This document shows, piece by piece, positions 35,716-44,653 of a DNA stretch of 64,000 nt; within the stretch, counting starts at the first letter, position 1; each line of letters begins with the position of its first letter. Made by a program: the position numbers and the translations under genes. Location of the stretch: positions 248,001 through 312,000 of the forward strand of contig NZ_JAQIBC010000002.1 in assembly GCF_030347995.1 (NCBI RefSeq), read 5' to 3'. The DNA comes from Sulfurovum xiamenensis (GTDB lineage Bacteria > Campylobacterota > Campylobacteria > Campylobacterales > Sulfurovaceae). Under the pieces are notes generated by a model. That model was not told the origin of the DNA and did not search any database. It worked only from the letters and a program-made list of their open reading frames with translations.

Positions 35716-36951
35716 CTATGATCTTAACATACCTGCCAAATATCCACTGGCAAATGACCATTGTAGATTATATCCGCCACAGGGGCCATCAAGATTCATG
35801 ATCTCCCCGCAGAAATAGAGTCCCTTTATTTTCTTACTTTGCATGGTATAAGGATCAATCTCCTTGAGATGGATGCCCCCACGGGTGATCATAGCCATTT
35901 TAAAACCATCATGTCCATTTATGGTAAGCGGCGTCCATGCCAGAAGTCTGATGAGTCTATCTCTTGCCGAACCCGCCTGCTTACCCAAAGCCAGAGCAGG
36001 GTCAACTTCAGCAAGTTTGCAGAGTTCCAAACTGACAGACTCAGGAAGGAGGGTTTGAAGCAGTTGTAGTGTGTTACGGTGAGGATCTTTGAGCAGTTCC
36101 TGCTTGAAATGGTCACGGATCTGCTCTTCATTCATCCCTTTGGTAAAGTTTGCGAGTATAGGCACTTCATCAAATTTACTCAAAAGAGGAGTGATCTCTC
36201 TGGAGAAATCAAGGACCACCGGACCGCGTATACCACCTTTGGTAAAGATGAGATCTCCTTTGGCAGAGAGTCTTTTATATTTTTTCATATTAACATGCAT
36301 AGCGACCTTTGCAATGGTATCTGCCCTACAGTTTTCTACCCAGGTCTCTTTTGTTTTAAGTGGCATCATAGCAGGGTAGAGTTCGGTTACTTTATGTCCT
36401 ACAGATTTTGCTATGGGGTAACCGTCACCCTCAGCTCCCAATACAGGATAACCCAACCCGCCTGTAGCGATCACAATATTATCACCTATGAATGTATCTG
36501 TAACTGTCTTAACACCGGTAACCTTCTCACCATCATGCTCCAATGTCTCAACTTTTTGTGAGCACAATACTTTTACACCAAGGTGTTGCATCTCCTTTTC
36601 CATTGCATGTATGATCGTAGAAGAGCTATGGGTTACAGGGAAAACCCTATATCCATCGGGAGCATGGCTCTCCACACCAATCTCTTTAAAAAATGTCATC
36701 AGTGCTTTATGGTCCAAAGCTTCCAGAGCGGGGGTCATAAAACGTCCGTCCCGTCCAAAACGTGCCATAAAATCTTCATTTGAAAGTGTGTTGGTCAGGT
36801 TGCAGCGTCCACCACCTGTGGCTTTGAGTTTTGCGCCTATCTTGGAGAGTTTTTCCAAAAGCAGTACAGAGTTGCCTGCACGTGCAGCAGTAATGGCAGC
36901 CATCATACCTGCTGCCCCGGAACCTACTACGATGAGATCATACTTTGACAC
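35716..36951 (-). CDS. HI0933-family NAD(P)/FAD-dependent oxidoreductase
   Basis: A 411-residue flavoprotein of the HI0933/YhiN family. The FAD-binding start IVVGSGAAGMMAAITAARAG is followed by the family motif KLKATGGGRCNLTN near residues 42-55. IATGGLGYPVLGAEGDGY and the C-terminal GEIMNLDGPCGGYNLQWSFASG are equally characteristic. Members are cytoplasmic and their substrate is not established. Single gene, convergent with the chimera. Confidence 0.92.
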   Translation of the reverse strand: MSKYDLIVVGSGAAGMMAAITAARAGNSVLLLEKLSKIGAKLKATGGGRCNLTNTLSNEDFMARFGRDGRFMTPALEALDHKALMTFFKEIGVESHAPDGYRVFPVTHSSSTIIHAMEKEMQHLGVKVLCSQKVETLEHDGEKVTGVKTVTDTFIGDNIVIATGGLGYPVLGAEGDGYPIAKSVGHKVTELYPAMMPLKTKETWVENCRADTIAKVAMHVNMKKYKRLSAKGDLIFTKGGIRGPVVLDFSREITPLLSKFDEVPILANFTKGMNEEQIRDHFKQELLKDPHRNTLQLLQTLLPESVSLELCKLAEVDPALALGKQAGSARDRLIRLLAWTPLTINGHDGFKMAMITRGGIHLKEIDPYTMQSKKIKGLYFCGEIMNLDGPCGGYNLQWSFASGYLAGMLRS

Positions 36952-37099
36952 TGAAGATTCCTTCTAAAATAATCAACATCATAACAAAAAATCGCATAAA
37001 CCCCTCATCAATTTCACAAATAATACATATAAAATAGAGTACAATATTGTCACATTCTAATAGAAAAAAACAAACCCAAGGAATGAAAGGAACAAATAA

Positions 37100-37750
37100 A
37101 TGAAAAATATAATAATGATTGGACTATTGGCTTCAGTAGCGTGGGCTGCAGATTTTTCCAATATGAGTACAGAAGAGATGATGAACATGCGAGGAAGTGT
37201 ACCTGTGGATGATCGTCCTGCTTTCCAGCAAGAGATGCAAAAACGTATGCAGAGTATGACTCCTGAAGAACGACAAAAATATATGAGGACAAACGGTATG
37301 GGGAAAGGTATGGGTATGACGAGTAAGCGTAACTGTTGTAAACATATTATGCAGCCAACGTTTGAAGAATATGATCTTAACAATGATGGCAAGATCACCC
37401 AAAGCGAATTGGAAGAAGCACGTGCAAAACGTATGAGCCAGAAAGCCAAAGAGGGTAAAATGTTGAGAAATGCAGGAAAGGCTCCGGCATTTTCCGATAT
37501 GGATAAAAACAACGACGGTGCATTAAACAAAGAAGAGTTCCAGATACATCAAACAGAACAGATGAAAAAATGTACTGGAAATTGTCCAAGCACAGGTATG
37601 GGACAAAGAAAAAGTATGATGAGAAATGCATCCAGCTTTGCAGAGATCGATACTAATAAGGATGGAGTCATCAGCCAGGAGGAATTCAATGTACACCAAA
37701 CTCAGAGAATGAAAAACAGAGGAAATTGTCCGTCAGGAAATTGTCCCTAA
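37100..37750 (+). CDS. Secreted DUF1104 plus three EF-hand protein
   Basis: A 216-residue exported protein. Signal peptide 1-16; residues 18-62 (DFSNMSTEEMMNMRGSVPVD...) are a DUF1104 domain, a module I know mainly from Campylobacterota. Three canonical EF-hand loops follow at 92-103 (DLNNDGKITQSE), 135-146 (DKNNDGALNKEE) and 184-195 (DTNKDGVISQEE). Cys pairs (CC at 79-80, C158/C162, C210/C215) may form disulfides or bind metal. It should bind calcium in the periplasm. The next EF-hand gene shares a nearly identical DNA segment with it. Confidence 0.85.
   Translation: MKNIIMIGLLASVAWAADFSNMSTEEMMNMRGSVPVDDRPAFQQEMQKRMQSMTPEERQKYMRTNGMGKGMGMTSKRNCCKHIMQPTFEEYDLNNDGKITQSELEEARAKRMSQKAKEGKMLRNAGKAPAFSDMDKNNDGALNKEEFQIHQTEQMKKCTGNCPSTGMGQRKSMMRNASSFAEIDTNKDGVISQEEFNVHQTQRMKNRGNCPSGNCP
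37372..37414 (+). repeat. 43-bp repeat shared by the two EF-hand genes, copy 1
   Basis: Begins TGATCTTAACAATGATGGCA and encodes the first EF-hand loop. It matches 38025-38067 at 42 of 43 bases, including synonymous positions, indicating recent duplication or gene conversion. Confidence 0.75.
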
Positions 37751-37789
37751 TCTTAACACTTCTACATATTAATAGATATATATACTGTT

Positions 37790-37813
37790 TATTCCCACAG
37801 AGTGGTGGGAATA
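37790..37813 (+). terminator. Hairpin after first EF-hand gene
   Basis: TATTCCCAC (37790-37798) and GTGGGAATA (37805-37813) make a perfect 9-bp stem with a 6-nt loop, 40 bp after the stop. No T-run follows. Confidence 0.5.
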
Positions 37814-37950
37814 GCAGATATAAACAATATTTTCTTCAATATCTTTTACCATATTATCCTCTTCAATACACATACTTTACACACTAAAGTGATAGAGTAG
37901 GATAATTTTCTGATACAGAGAAAATAAATCCAATTTCATAGGAAAAAACC

Positions 37951-38244
37951 ATGAAAAAGCTAATAATCATAGCACTGTTCGCTTCGGGTGTATGGGCTAT
38001 AGATCAACCTAGGTTTTCCGAATTTGATCTTAACAATGATGGCAAGATCACCCAAAGTGAATTGGAAAAAGCCCGTACTATTCGTATGGAACAGAGGGCC
38101 GCAGAAGGTCGAATGCTTAAGAATGCAGGAGAAGCCCATTCATTTACAGAGATAGATGCCGATAACGATGGCGCTATCAGTAGAAAAGAGTTTCTTTTAC
38201 ATAAAACGATACATCATACTCAAGCCTGTGTCACCTTTGGCTAA
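37951..38244 (+). CDS. Secreted two-EF-hand protein
   Basis: A 97-residue exported protein with signal peptide 1-16 and two canonical EF-hand loops at 26-37 (DLNNDGKITQSE) and 69-80 (DADNDGAISRKE), joined by a basic helix (ARTIRMEQRAAEGRMLKNAGE) similar to that in the larger neighbour. It lacks the DUF1104 part. AGGAAAAAACC precedes the ATG. Probably a periplasmic calcium binder derived by partial duplication of the upstream gene. Confidence 0.8.
   Translation: MKKLIIIALFASGVWAIDQPRFSEFDLNNDGKITQSELEKARTIRMEQRAAEGRMLKNAGEAHSFTEIDADNDGAISRKEFLLHKTIHHTQACVTFG
38025..38067 (+). repeat. 43-bp repeat shared by the two EF-hand genes, copy 2
   Basis: Second copy of the segment at 37372-37414; the single difference is a synonymous C to T within the AGC/AGT serine codon. 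Confidence 0.75.
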
Positions 38245-38326
38245 CAAGAGAAATCTATAGCTATAAGGAGACAAGAAACAGTCTAGAGTCAATGAAGAGA
38301 CGAGATATATAATTGATGCTTGTCCA

Positions 38327-38355
38327 ACCCATTCCCACTTTTTGTGGAAATGGGT
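38327..38355 (+). terminator. Hairpin after second EF-hand gene
   Basis: ACCCATTCCCAC (38327-38338) and GTGGAAATGGGT (38344-38355) pair over 12 bp with one mismatch and a five-T loop. It resembles the CCCAC/GTGGG hairpin after the first EF-hand gene. Confidence 0.55.
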
Positions 38356-38466
38356 CATCATATAACATACAAACTCACCTTTCAAACATCTATGATAAAA
38401 TACCCCATTACAAGCCAACATTACCCTAATACTAAATAATATTATATTCAAATACGGAGTATTCAT

Positions 38467-39402
38467 TTGATATTTACCACCCAATCAATGCAAGATATCC
38501 TCACAATACTCAGTGTAAAGTCAAAGGCATGTGAAGCAGGGGAATATATCAGCTTTGAAACAGTTGATCCAGATCTTGGAGAAGGGTATGCCGGTAAGAT
38601 ATTAGAGATAGCAGGAGAAAGCTATGTTTATCGGGGCTACAAATCATGGACAGACCTGGCAGAACTTTTAATGTGCAAAATGATGACTCCTACAAAAAGT
38701 ACCTATCCTCTAGTAAAACTCCATTTTAAAAAGCTAGAGACACAACGCTCTTTTCATAGTGAATCCCCAAGTTCCAAAGAAGAGAAATATGGTGTGGAGT
38801 CACATTTTTCTCAAATACAAAAAATGGAAGAGCCAGCATTTCTTTACTACTATACTCAAGCCCTGAAAAATGCCAGGCTCACTCAAAGAAGATCAATCCT
38901 GAACCTTGGTATCAATACAGGAGATGAGTTCAAGATCATCAAAAATAGTTTAGATACACTCACCTATGAAAAAATGAAGCTTGTAGGTATTGACCACTCA
39001 AAATCTGCTATTACCTATGCTGAAAAATGTTTTCCTGAAGAGAATGTGACATTTCATACACATGATATCAATGACTTAGAGCGTTTAAATCTAGGGAAAT
39101 TCGATCTACTTGTAAGCATAGGAACATTGCAAAGTCCAAGTATCAATTTCAAGCCTTTTTTTATGTCATTGGTGCAAAACTATCTTGAAAAAGATGCCGC
39201 TATCATCTTAGGTTTTCCAAACAGTAGATGGATAGGTGGAGAGATGATCTATGGGGCCAAGGCACCCAATTATGCAATGAGTGAAATGTCACTGCTTTTT
39301 AATGATATCATTTTTTGCAAAAAGTACCTGCAGCAGAAGAAGTTCAGAGTCACACTGACAGGGAAGCAGTATATTTTTTTAACTGCCACAAAGATTATTT
39401 GA
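38467..39402 (+). CDS. Class I SAM-dependent methyltransferase with N-terminal extension
   Basis: A 311-residue protein. The methyltransferase core begins about residue 140 with RRSILNLGINTGDEF (motif I), KLVGIDHSKSAITYAEKCF (motif II acidic end), and KFDLLVSIGTLQSP (motif IV). The first 135 residues form an extra domain of unknown type (GKILEIAGESYVYRGYKSWTDLAELL). Start is TTG at 38467 behind CGGAG; an ATG seven codons in is the alternative. Substrate unknown. Confidence 0.78.
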   Translation: MIFTTQSMQDILTILSVKSKACEAGEYISFETVDPDLGEGYAGKILEIAGESYVYRGYKSWTDLAELLMCKMMTPTKSTYPLVKLHFKKLETQRSFHSESPSSKEEKYGVESHFSQIQKMEEPAFLYYYTQALKNARLTQRRSILNLGINTGDEFKIIKNSLDTLTYEKMKLVGIDHSKSAITYAEKCFPEENVTFHTHDINDLERLNLGKFDLLVSIGTLQSPSINFKPFFMSLVQNYLEKDAAIILGFPNSRWIGGEMIYGAKAPNYAMSEMSLLFNDIIFCKKYLQQKKFRVTLTGKQYIFLTATKII

Positions 39403-39440
39403 GTAGAATTTAAAAATATCCCAAACTAAAAGGTATCTCT

Positions 39441-40013
39441 ATGAAATTACAACTATTTATTGCATCTTTAGTGTGTACTGCAGGTATACATGCATCACAG
39501 AACCATGGTACGCAAGCTCTAAGTCAAACACAAGAAGGTATCAAGTATATCAAGATGCTTGGAGGGACACTTAAAAGTCAACTGAAAGCACAACTTCAGG
39601 CGGATCCGAGTGGTTTGAGTGCCATTGGTTTTTGTACAGCACAAGCACAACTTATTACCAATGAAGTCAATACACAGCTACCGGACTATGCCAAAGTAAG
39701 AAGAACTTCTCTGAGAACAAGAAATAGTATCAATAAGCCTGATACAAAAGATATTGAAATCATGAAAGAGATTGAGGATTCAATCCAAAATAAAAGAGCC
39801 ACAGCGATGATGGTAAGAAAAGTGAACACCAAAGAAGCCACACGTTACTATAAACCATTGATAGCAGAAACAGCATGTCTCAAGTGTCACGGTGAGAACA
39901 TCTCTCCTGAGATACAAGCAGTGATACATGAATCATATCCTGATGAGAATGCGAGTCACTACACTTTAGGTGCATTTAGGGGAGTCATCGTTTCAGAGAT
40001 CAAAAAACGTTAA
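39441..40013 (+). CDS. DUF3365 monoheme c-type cytochrome
   Basis: A 190-residue exported protein with signal peptide (1-19), a Tll0287-like/DUF3365 sensory-type fold, and one c-heme site CLKCH at 146-150 near the C-terminus. The pattern TRYYKPLIAETACLKCHG fits the family. Expected in the periplasm as a heme sensor or small electron carrier. Single gene with AAAGGTATC before the ATG. Confidence 0.88.
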   Translation: MKLQLFIASLVCTAGIHASQNHGTQALSQTQEGIKYIKMLGGTLKSQLKAQLQADPSGLSAIGFCTAQAQLITNEVNTQLPDYAKVRRTSLRTRNSINKPDTKDIEIMKEIEDSIQNKRATAMMVRKVNTKEATRYYKPLIAETACLKCHGENISPEIQAVIHESYPDENASHYTLGAFRGVIVSEIKKR

Positions 40014-40189
40014 AACAAACCTGACAGGAAGATGTCACCCATCTTTCTGCCATAAGGTGATACTACTATAATATCCATTCATATCCTTCTCTAGCAATTG
40101 ACACTTTATTTCAAATAGTTCATATTTATGTTACATAAATATGACATCAAAATGTTATATTTTCAATGAAGAATCGGGGAAGGGTGAAA

Positions 40190-40321
40190 ATGAAAAAAGT
40201 ACTATTAACAGTAATAAATGTCAATCGTTGGAAAAAACATGAAAAATCATTTGTGATAACTATGATGTTAATGGGTCTATTCAACCTGTTTATTGTTACT
40301 TTTATACAATATAATCACTAA
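40190..40321 (+). CDS. Small membrane protein, 43 aa
   Basis: A 43-codon frame (MKKVLLTVINVNRWKKHEKS...) with a good ribosome site, GGGGAAGGGTG. It has a basic N-terminal half and one hydrophobic helix (VITMMLMGLFNLFIVTFI, about 22-39). No family is recognised. Composition and ribosome site favour a real small inner-membrane protein. Confidence 0.5.
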   Translation: MKKVLLTVINVNRWKKHEKSFVITMMLMGLFNLFIVTFIQYNH

Positions 40322-40402
40322 GTAAAAAAAGGGCATCTCTTAAAGAAACACCCTTAGAGCCGCTGTGTGATAAATGTAGAAAGGTGTATCAGACTGATAT
40401 TA

Positions 40403-40786
40403 TTACCGTTTTCCTCCACCACCGCCTTTACCGCCTCTCATACCATTTCCACCTTTTTTACCACCATTCCCTTGCATACCTTTTCCACCTCTATTGCCTT
40501 GGCCCATACCTGACATATTACCTTGGCCTTTGCCTTGACCCATACCACCTGTCATATTCCCTTTACCCTGACCCGTTCCTGCACCTTGCTGTTTACTGTT
40601 AGTACCCTGATACTCATATTGATGTTTGTATAGATGTTTATATTGTTTTTTACCACCCATACCTGCACCATTTTGTAACATTTGTTGTGTTTGAAGCGTT
40701 GTTTGTGTTTTTATAGCATCTACTGCAAATAGTGAAGGGGAAGCTAAAAATGCTAATGTACCAACGGTCAAAAATGCTTTTTTCAT
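40403..40786 (-). CDS. Secreted Gly/Met/Gln/Lys-rich low-complexity protein
   Basis: A 127-residue exported protein. The start at 40786 begins a signal peptide (MKKAFLTVGTLAFLASPSLFA); AAAGGATC precedes it. After a Gln/Thr-rich linker (TTLQTQQMLQNGAG) and a KHLYKHQYEY stretch, the C-terminal 65 residues are short GxGKGNMxGMGQGN-type repeats ending in GGGGGKR. Highly basic and disordered. Role unknown; metal or polyanion binding is possible. Confidence 0.7.
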   Translation of the reverse strand: MKKAFLTVGTLAFLASPSLFAVDAIKTQTTLQTQQMLQNGAGMGGKKQYKHLYKHQYEYQGTNSKQQGAGTGQGKGNMTGGMGQGKGQGNMSGMGQGNRGGKGMQGNGGKKGGNGMRGGKGGGGGKR

Positions 40787-41134
40787 GTAAGATCCTTTAT
40801 TTATGTGAGTTATTATCATTTAATTATACAAAAAATGCATGAAGCATTTGTGAAAAAGTAATCTTGAATCAAATTTTCCTCTATATTCATCTCAAGGCAC
40901 TAGTTCTCAGCTGTACATCATCTAAGTGAGATAAAAGTACAGGTACTACAATAGTTCTAAAGTAAGTTTCTAAAAAATTTTAGCTATCGAATGACCTCAA
41001 AATTTATACCTGAATTTTGAAGTAAAAAATATGCTAGAATAAGTTAGTTATACATTAAATCGTTCAATGATGTTTCTAGAGAATAAGTGACAGGCCATAA
41101 ATGTTTTGTTATGAGAGAGATTGAAGGAGAAAAA
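40787..41134. other. 348-bp intergenic region
   Basis: AT-rich, divergent promoter region between the low-complexity protein and the double-Cache gene. I see no gene or strong element beyond GAAGGAG before 41135. Confidence 0.5.
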
Positions 41135-42646
41135 ATGAAAAAGATCATTTCAACACTGTTTATTTGCATCTTGGCAAACGCATCTTTGGCAGCAGAAGCT
41201 GTTCCAATCCAGCAGACAGCAGTTCCAAAAACCACACTCAACGCGGCATCGAACTATCTGGATACTGTGTTAATGAATACACTATCGTCTCTTGAACTGA
41301 TCGCCTCTACTCCTGAGGCTAAAAACGGCGATTGGGAAGGGATCAAAGACTACCTGAAACAGCTAAAAGAAGTTACGCCGGGGGTCTATTTCTATGTTCT
41401 GCCCGATGGCAACTACTACACTGTAACACTTGACTACACCAATCTAAATCTGAGCAACCGGGGTTATTTTAAGTCGCTCTTTGCCGACAACACAGTGATG
41501 GGTTATCCTATCTACAGCCGTTCTTCCGGGAAGAAATCAGCTCTGATGGCTGCTCCCATAGCGACAGATGGTAAAGTGACAGGTGCACTTGGTGCCTCGA
41601 TCTTCCTGGATGAGCTGCATGATAAACTCAACCGCGAATTTGATTTACCCTATGACTACACCTGGTTTGTCCTGAACTCAGAGGGGATGATGATGCTTGA
41701 CAACGACAGTGATTTTATCTTTATGAATGCTCTCACACAGGGGAGTGAATCACTGCATGATGCCATTTCAGAAGCAATAAAAACGGAAAGCGGACCCGTG
41801 CAGTATGAGCTGGACAACCTCCGTCACGGATATTACCAGAAACTGCAAAATATGGAATGGTGGATGTTCCTTGCCAAGATTGAGGGGGCAAAAGCAGTGA
41901 CTCCACCACAACTTAAACTTTCGCTCGATCGCTTTGTACCCGATCTGCAAAACCGTTTGAACCATATTGACGAATCACTGGCAACATTGATCGAGAAAAG
42001 TAGGGTGGATGTCAAAAAAGAAAGTGAGATCAGAAGACTTCTCAACACCCTTCTTGATGAGAGCTCCGATATTGTCGAAGCCTCTTTTATCGATGCGAAG
42101 GGAATAATGCGACTGGTAGAGCCACGTGAATACAAGAACTTCGAGAATACGGACATAAGTTCCCAGAAGCATATCAAGGCCATGCTGAAAAAACCTGAAC
42201 CACTGCTCAGCAGCGGATTTACAGCCGTCGAACATTTTACGGCAGTGGTTGTATCCCGTCCAATCTACGACAATAAGAAGAGATTCTCAGGCTCTATCAA
42301 CCTCTTGATCCGCCCTGAACTGCTGGTCGATTCTCTGCTTAAGAAAACCACGATCCCCGATGATTATGAACTCTGGATTATGCAGCCAGACAGTATGATA
42401 CTCTACGATCAGGATAAGGGAGAGATCGGTAGGATGCTTTTCAGCGATCCTATCTATGCAGGCTACGGAAACCTGCTAAAACTCAGCAAGAAGATTGTCT
42501 CTGATCCAGCAGGGGAAGGGAGCTATATCTATCTTTCACCCGAGTCCAACAAAAAGGCCATCAAAAATGCTATCTGGCAGAGTGTGAGACTCCACAACCG
42601 TGAATGGCGGGTCGTTCTAGCCTATCGCCCATATGAGAAGAAGTAG
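41135..42646 (+). CDS. Exported double-Cache sensor-type protein without output domain
   Basis: A 503-residue protein with a signal peptide (MKKIISTLFICILANASLAA) starting at 41135, 6 nt after GAAGGAG; an upstream ATG at 41087 is rejected. Two PDC/dCache-like ligand-binding regions follow: about 25-225 (GVYFYVLPDGNYYTVTLDY, GYFKSLFADN, GALGASIFLDEL) and about 285-495 (VEASFIDAKGIMRLVEP, FSGSINLLIRPELLVD). Neither a second membrane helix nor a kinase, MCP or GGDEF module is present. It would be a free or loosely bound periplasmic sensor, perhaps acting on a partner. Confidence 0.82.
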   Translation: MKKIISTLFICILANASLAAEAVPIQQTAVPKTTLNAASNYLDTVLMNTLSSLELIASTPEAKNGDWEGIKDYLKQLKEVTPGVYFYVLPDGNYYTVTLDYTNLNLSNRGYFKSLFADNTVMGYPIYSRSSGKKSALMAAPIATDGKVTGALGASIFLDELHDKLNREFDLPYDYTWFVLNSEGMMMLDNDSDFIFMNALTQGSESLHDAISEAIKTESGPVQYELDNLRHGYYQKLQNMEWWMFLAKIEGAKAVTPPQLKLSLDRFVPDLQNRLNHIDESLATLIEKSRVDVKKESEIRRLLNTLLDESSDIVEASFIDAKGIMRLVEPREYKNFENTDISSQKHIKAMLKKPEPLLSSGFTAVEHFTAVVVSRPIYDNKKRFSGSINLLIRPELLVDSLLKKTTIPDDYELWIMQPDSMILYDQDKGEIGRMLFSDPIYAGYGNLLKLSKKIVSDPAGEGSYIYLSPESNKKAIKNAIWQSVRLHNREWRVVLAYRPYEKK

Positions 42647-42685
42647 CACTGCCACAGTTCCGTGGGGCAGGACTGCGCCTAACGC

Positions 42686-43297
42686 TCAAGCAGTTTGACT
42701 CCGCGATAATAAGTCTAACTGTTTGTCATGGACCCTAGAAAGTATTATAAGCGCCATGATCGCTCCAAATAGTGCATATCCCATATCTGACTGTGTATCC
42801 CACATATATCCCTGTGTTCCCAGGAAGGCTTCAGCATCTTCACCAATAGCAAGAGCCACCCACCATTCTATAAGTTCATACAAGGCTGAAAATGCCAAAA
42901 CAAGGCTTACAATGATGGTATTTAGCCATATTTTACTGCCTAGTACGATATGTTTACGTATCAGTATCTCTCTGGCGAGTATGGCAGGGATGAATCCCTG
43001 TGCAAAATGACCTACCTTGTCATAATTGTTCCGATTTTGGTCAAAAACCTCTTTGATCCAGTCAAACAGAGGGACTTCAGCATAAGTATAGTGTCCTCCC
43101 ACCATCAAAATTATCATATGAATTAATATAAGTGTATAGAGTAGGGAAGTTAACGGAAACTTTTTATAGGTTAAAAGTAAAATGACCAAACCTATGAAAA
43201 CCGGTAACACTTCTAAAAACCATGTAAATGGATCTTTAGGTAAAGCTGCAGACCATATTAAAACAGGTATAAAGATACCTAACCAAAGATATTTCAT
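42686..43297 (-). CDS. DUF2238 (YjdF-like) membrane protein
   Basis: A 203-residue membrane protein with about six helices and the family core YDKVGHFAQGFIPAILAREIL (about 93-113) and ALYELIEWWVALAIGEDAEAFLGTQGYMWDTQSDM (about 138-172). It is the last gene of the tetR-methyltransferase-DUF2238 operon (17 bp after the methyltransferase). Function unknown. Confidence 0.87.
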   Translation of the reverse strand: MKYLWLGIFIPVLIWSAALPKDPFTWFLEVLPVFIGLVILLLTYKKFPLTSLLYTLILIHMIILMVGGHYTYAEVPLFDWIKEVFDQNRNNYDKVGHFAQGFIPAILAREILIRKHIVLGSKIWLNTIIVSLVLAFSALYELIEWWVALAIGEDAEAFLGTQGYMWDTQSDMGYALFGAIMALIILSRVHDKQLDLLSRSQTA

Positions 43298-43314
43298 TTT
43301 AATATTCTCTAATA

Positions 43315-43923
43315 TTATTTCTTTGCTGTCATTAAAAAAACAGTGAATTCGGCATGTGGTTTAGATATTTTATTGGCTAAACTGAAGGTCACATCCTTGA
43401 ATCCTGCTTTTTGAGCGTACTCTGCAAGCAAATGTCGATCAAAACCGTAATGAAAGACACCTTCATTGTCACTATGGAAAGTGCCATCTTCACTATCCAG
43501 ATCAGCAATAGCAATAAAGCCATGCTCATCCAGCATCTTATAGAATTTTGAGAAGAGGGCAGGAATATCTTCCAAATGGTGGATCGTCATGGATGAAATG
43601 ATTCCATCAAACTTTCGTTCAAGTGTATCAGTACTCAGATCCTTCTCTATTACTTCAGTATTACATGAGAATTGACCGCATTTACTTTGAAATTCTCGAA
43701 GCATAGAAGGGGAGTTGTCTACAGCCACGATTTTCTCTACATAGGGGGCGACAAAGTAACTTAAAAGCCCCGTTCCTGCACCAAAATCCATAAGTTCCAT
43801 AGATTTATCCAGTTTAATATTATTTACTATTAGTTCGGCTATGCCTTGTGCATTCTGTACGCGTTTGCTGTTCATATCCCACGTTTTTGATTTTTCAGCG
43901 AAATGATCCACTTTTGTTTCCAT
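43315..43923 (-). CDS. Class I SAM-dependent methyltransferase
   Basis: A 202-residue methyltransferase with motif I LMDFGAGTGLLSYFVAP (about 39-55), the acidic KIVAVDNSPSML, and FDGIISSMTIHHLEDI (motif IV to VI). Ribosome site AAGGATTAG. Located between tetR (29 bp upstream) and DUF2238, so it is presumably controlled by that TetR protein. Substrate unknown; a small molecule is more likely than RNA or DNA. Confidence 0.88.
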   Translation of the reverse strand: METKVDHFAEKSKTWDMNSKRVQNAQGIAELIVNNIKLDKSMELMDFGAGTGLLSYFVAPYVEKIVAVDNSPSMLREFQSKCGQFSCNTEVIEKDLSTDTLERKFDGIISSMTIHHLEDIPALFSKFYKMLDEHGFIAIADLDSEDGTFHSDNEGVFHYGFDRHLLAEYAQKAGFKDVTFSLANKISKPHAEFTVFLMTAKK

Positions 43924-43952
43924 TCTAATCCTTAATATTATTTAGTATTTCC

Positions 43953-44606
43953 CTAAAATAGGGTCTCTTGTTTTTCCAGTTTTATATTATCCCAGAAGAA
44001 ATCTACATGTTTCTCGAACATTGAGACGACTGAAGAGGTCGATTTTTTATCTAATTTTAGCAAAGAAACCTGCATCTGATAAAAAAATAGGGGAGAAATG
44101 AACTCATTTGCCAGTAAAAGAGGGTCCGAGGACTTGATCATCTCATCCTGCATCATCATAAAGAAGATGCTTGAGAGCTTTTTAACGTTCTCCTGGTAGA
44201 AATACTCGTTATAGATCTCCCTGATACGCTCATTTCTATAGATCTCCTGCATCAATAGCTTTAAAAGTGCCTCATTTTGCCCGTCAAAGCCTATAAGCTT
44301 AAAAGTAGTGGCAATGGACATTAACAAAGACTTTCCTTGTTTATAAAGCTCTGAGGCCTCTTTATCGCTAAATATAGTCACTATTGCAGAAGAGGTAAGC
44401 TCACTTACCAGTGTTTCAAGGATCTCATCCTTGTTCTTAAAGTGGTTATAAAGTGCACTTTGTTTCATATCCATAGCACCAGCGATATCTCTAACCGTTG
44501 TTGCCTTATATCCTTTAGTAGAAAAGAGTTTCAGGGATATTTTGAGTATTTTATCTTTGGTTTTACTTCCTTTAGTAGGGGAAGAACTAACGCTCTGCTC
44601 GTTCAT
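43953..44606 (-). CDS. TetR/AcrR family transcriptional regulator
   Basis: A 217-residue TetR repressor. The HTH lies at about 20-65 (DKILKISLKLFSTKGYKATTVRDIAGAMDMKQSALYNHFKNKDEIL); the C-terminal ligand-binding domain is unrelated to any effector class I know. AAAGGAGCC precedes the ATG. Its own promoter (TTGACA 44653-44648, TATAAT 44630-44625, exactly 17 nt apart) has a TGAACA-nn-TGTTCA palindrome in the spacer, so the gene is almost certainly autoregulated. Confidence 0.92.
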   Translation of the reverse strand: MNEQSVSSSPTKGSKTKDKILKISLKLFSTKGYKATTVRDIAGAMDMKQSALYNHFKNKDEILETLVSELTSSAIVTIFSDKEASELYKQGKSLLMSIATTFKLIGFDGQNEALLKLLMQEIYRNERIREIYNEYFYQENVKKLSSIFFMMMQDEMIKSSDPLLLANEFISPLFFYQMQVSLLKLDKKSTSSVVSMFEKHVDFFWDNIKLEKQETLF

Positions 44607-44624
44607 TGTGGCTCCTTTAGTGAC

Positions 44625-44653
44625 ATTATAGTGAACAAGTGTTCATTTGTCAA
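44625..44653 (-). promoter_or_regulatory. Consensus sigma-70 promoter of tetR operon with embedded operator
   Basis: On the minus strand TTGACA, 17 nt, TATAAT: both hexamers are perfect. Operator 1 occupies 44632-44645 inside the spacer, so a bound repressor would exclude RNA polymerase. Confidence 0.85.

Noticed and set aside
36079-36967. Overlapping open frames antisense to the HI0933 gene
   Set aside because: The minus-strand HI0933 protein is intact with all signature motifs; these are shadows.
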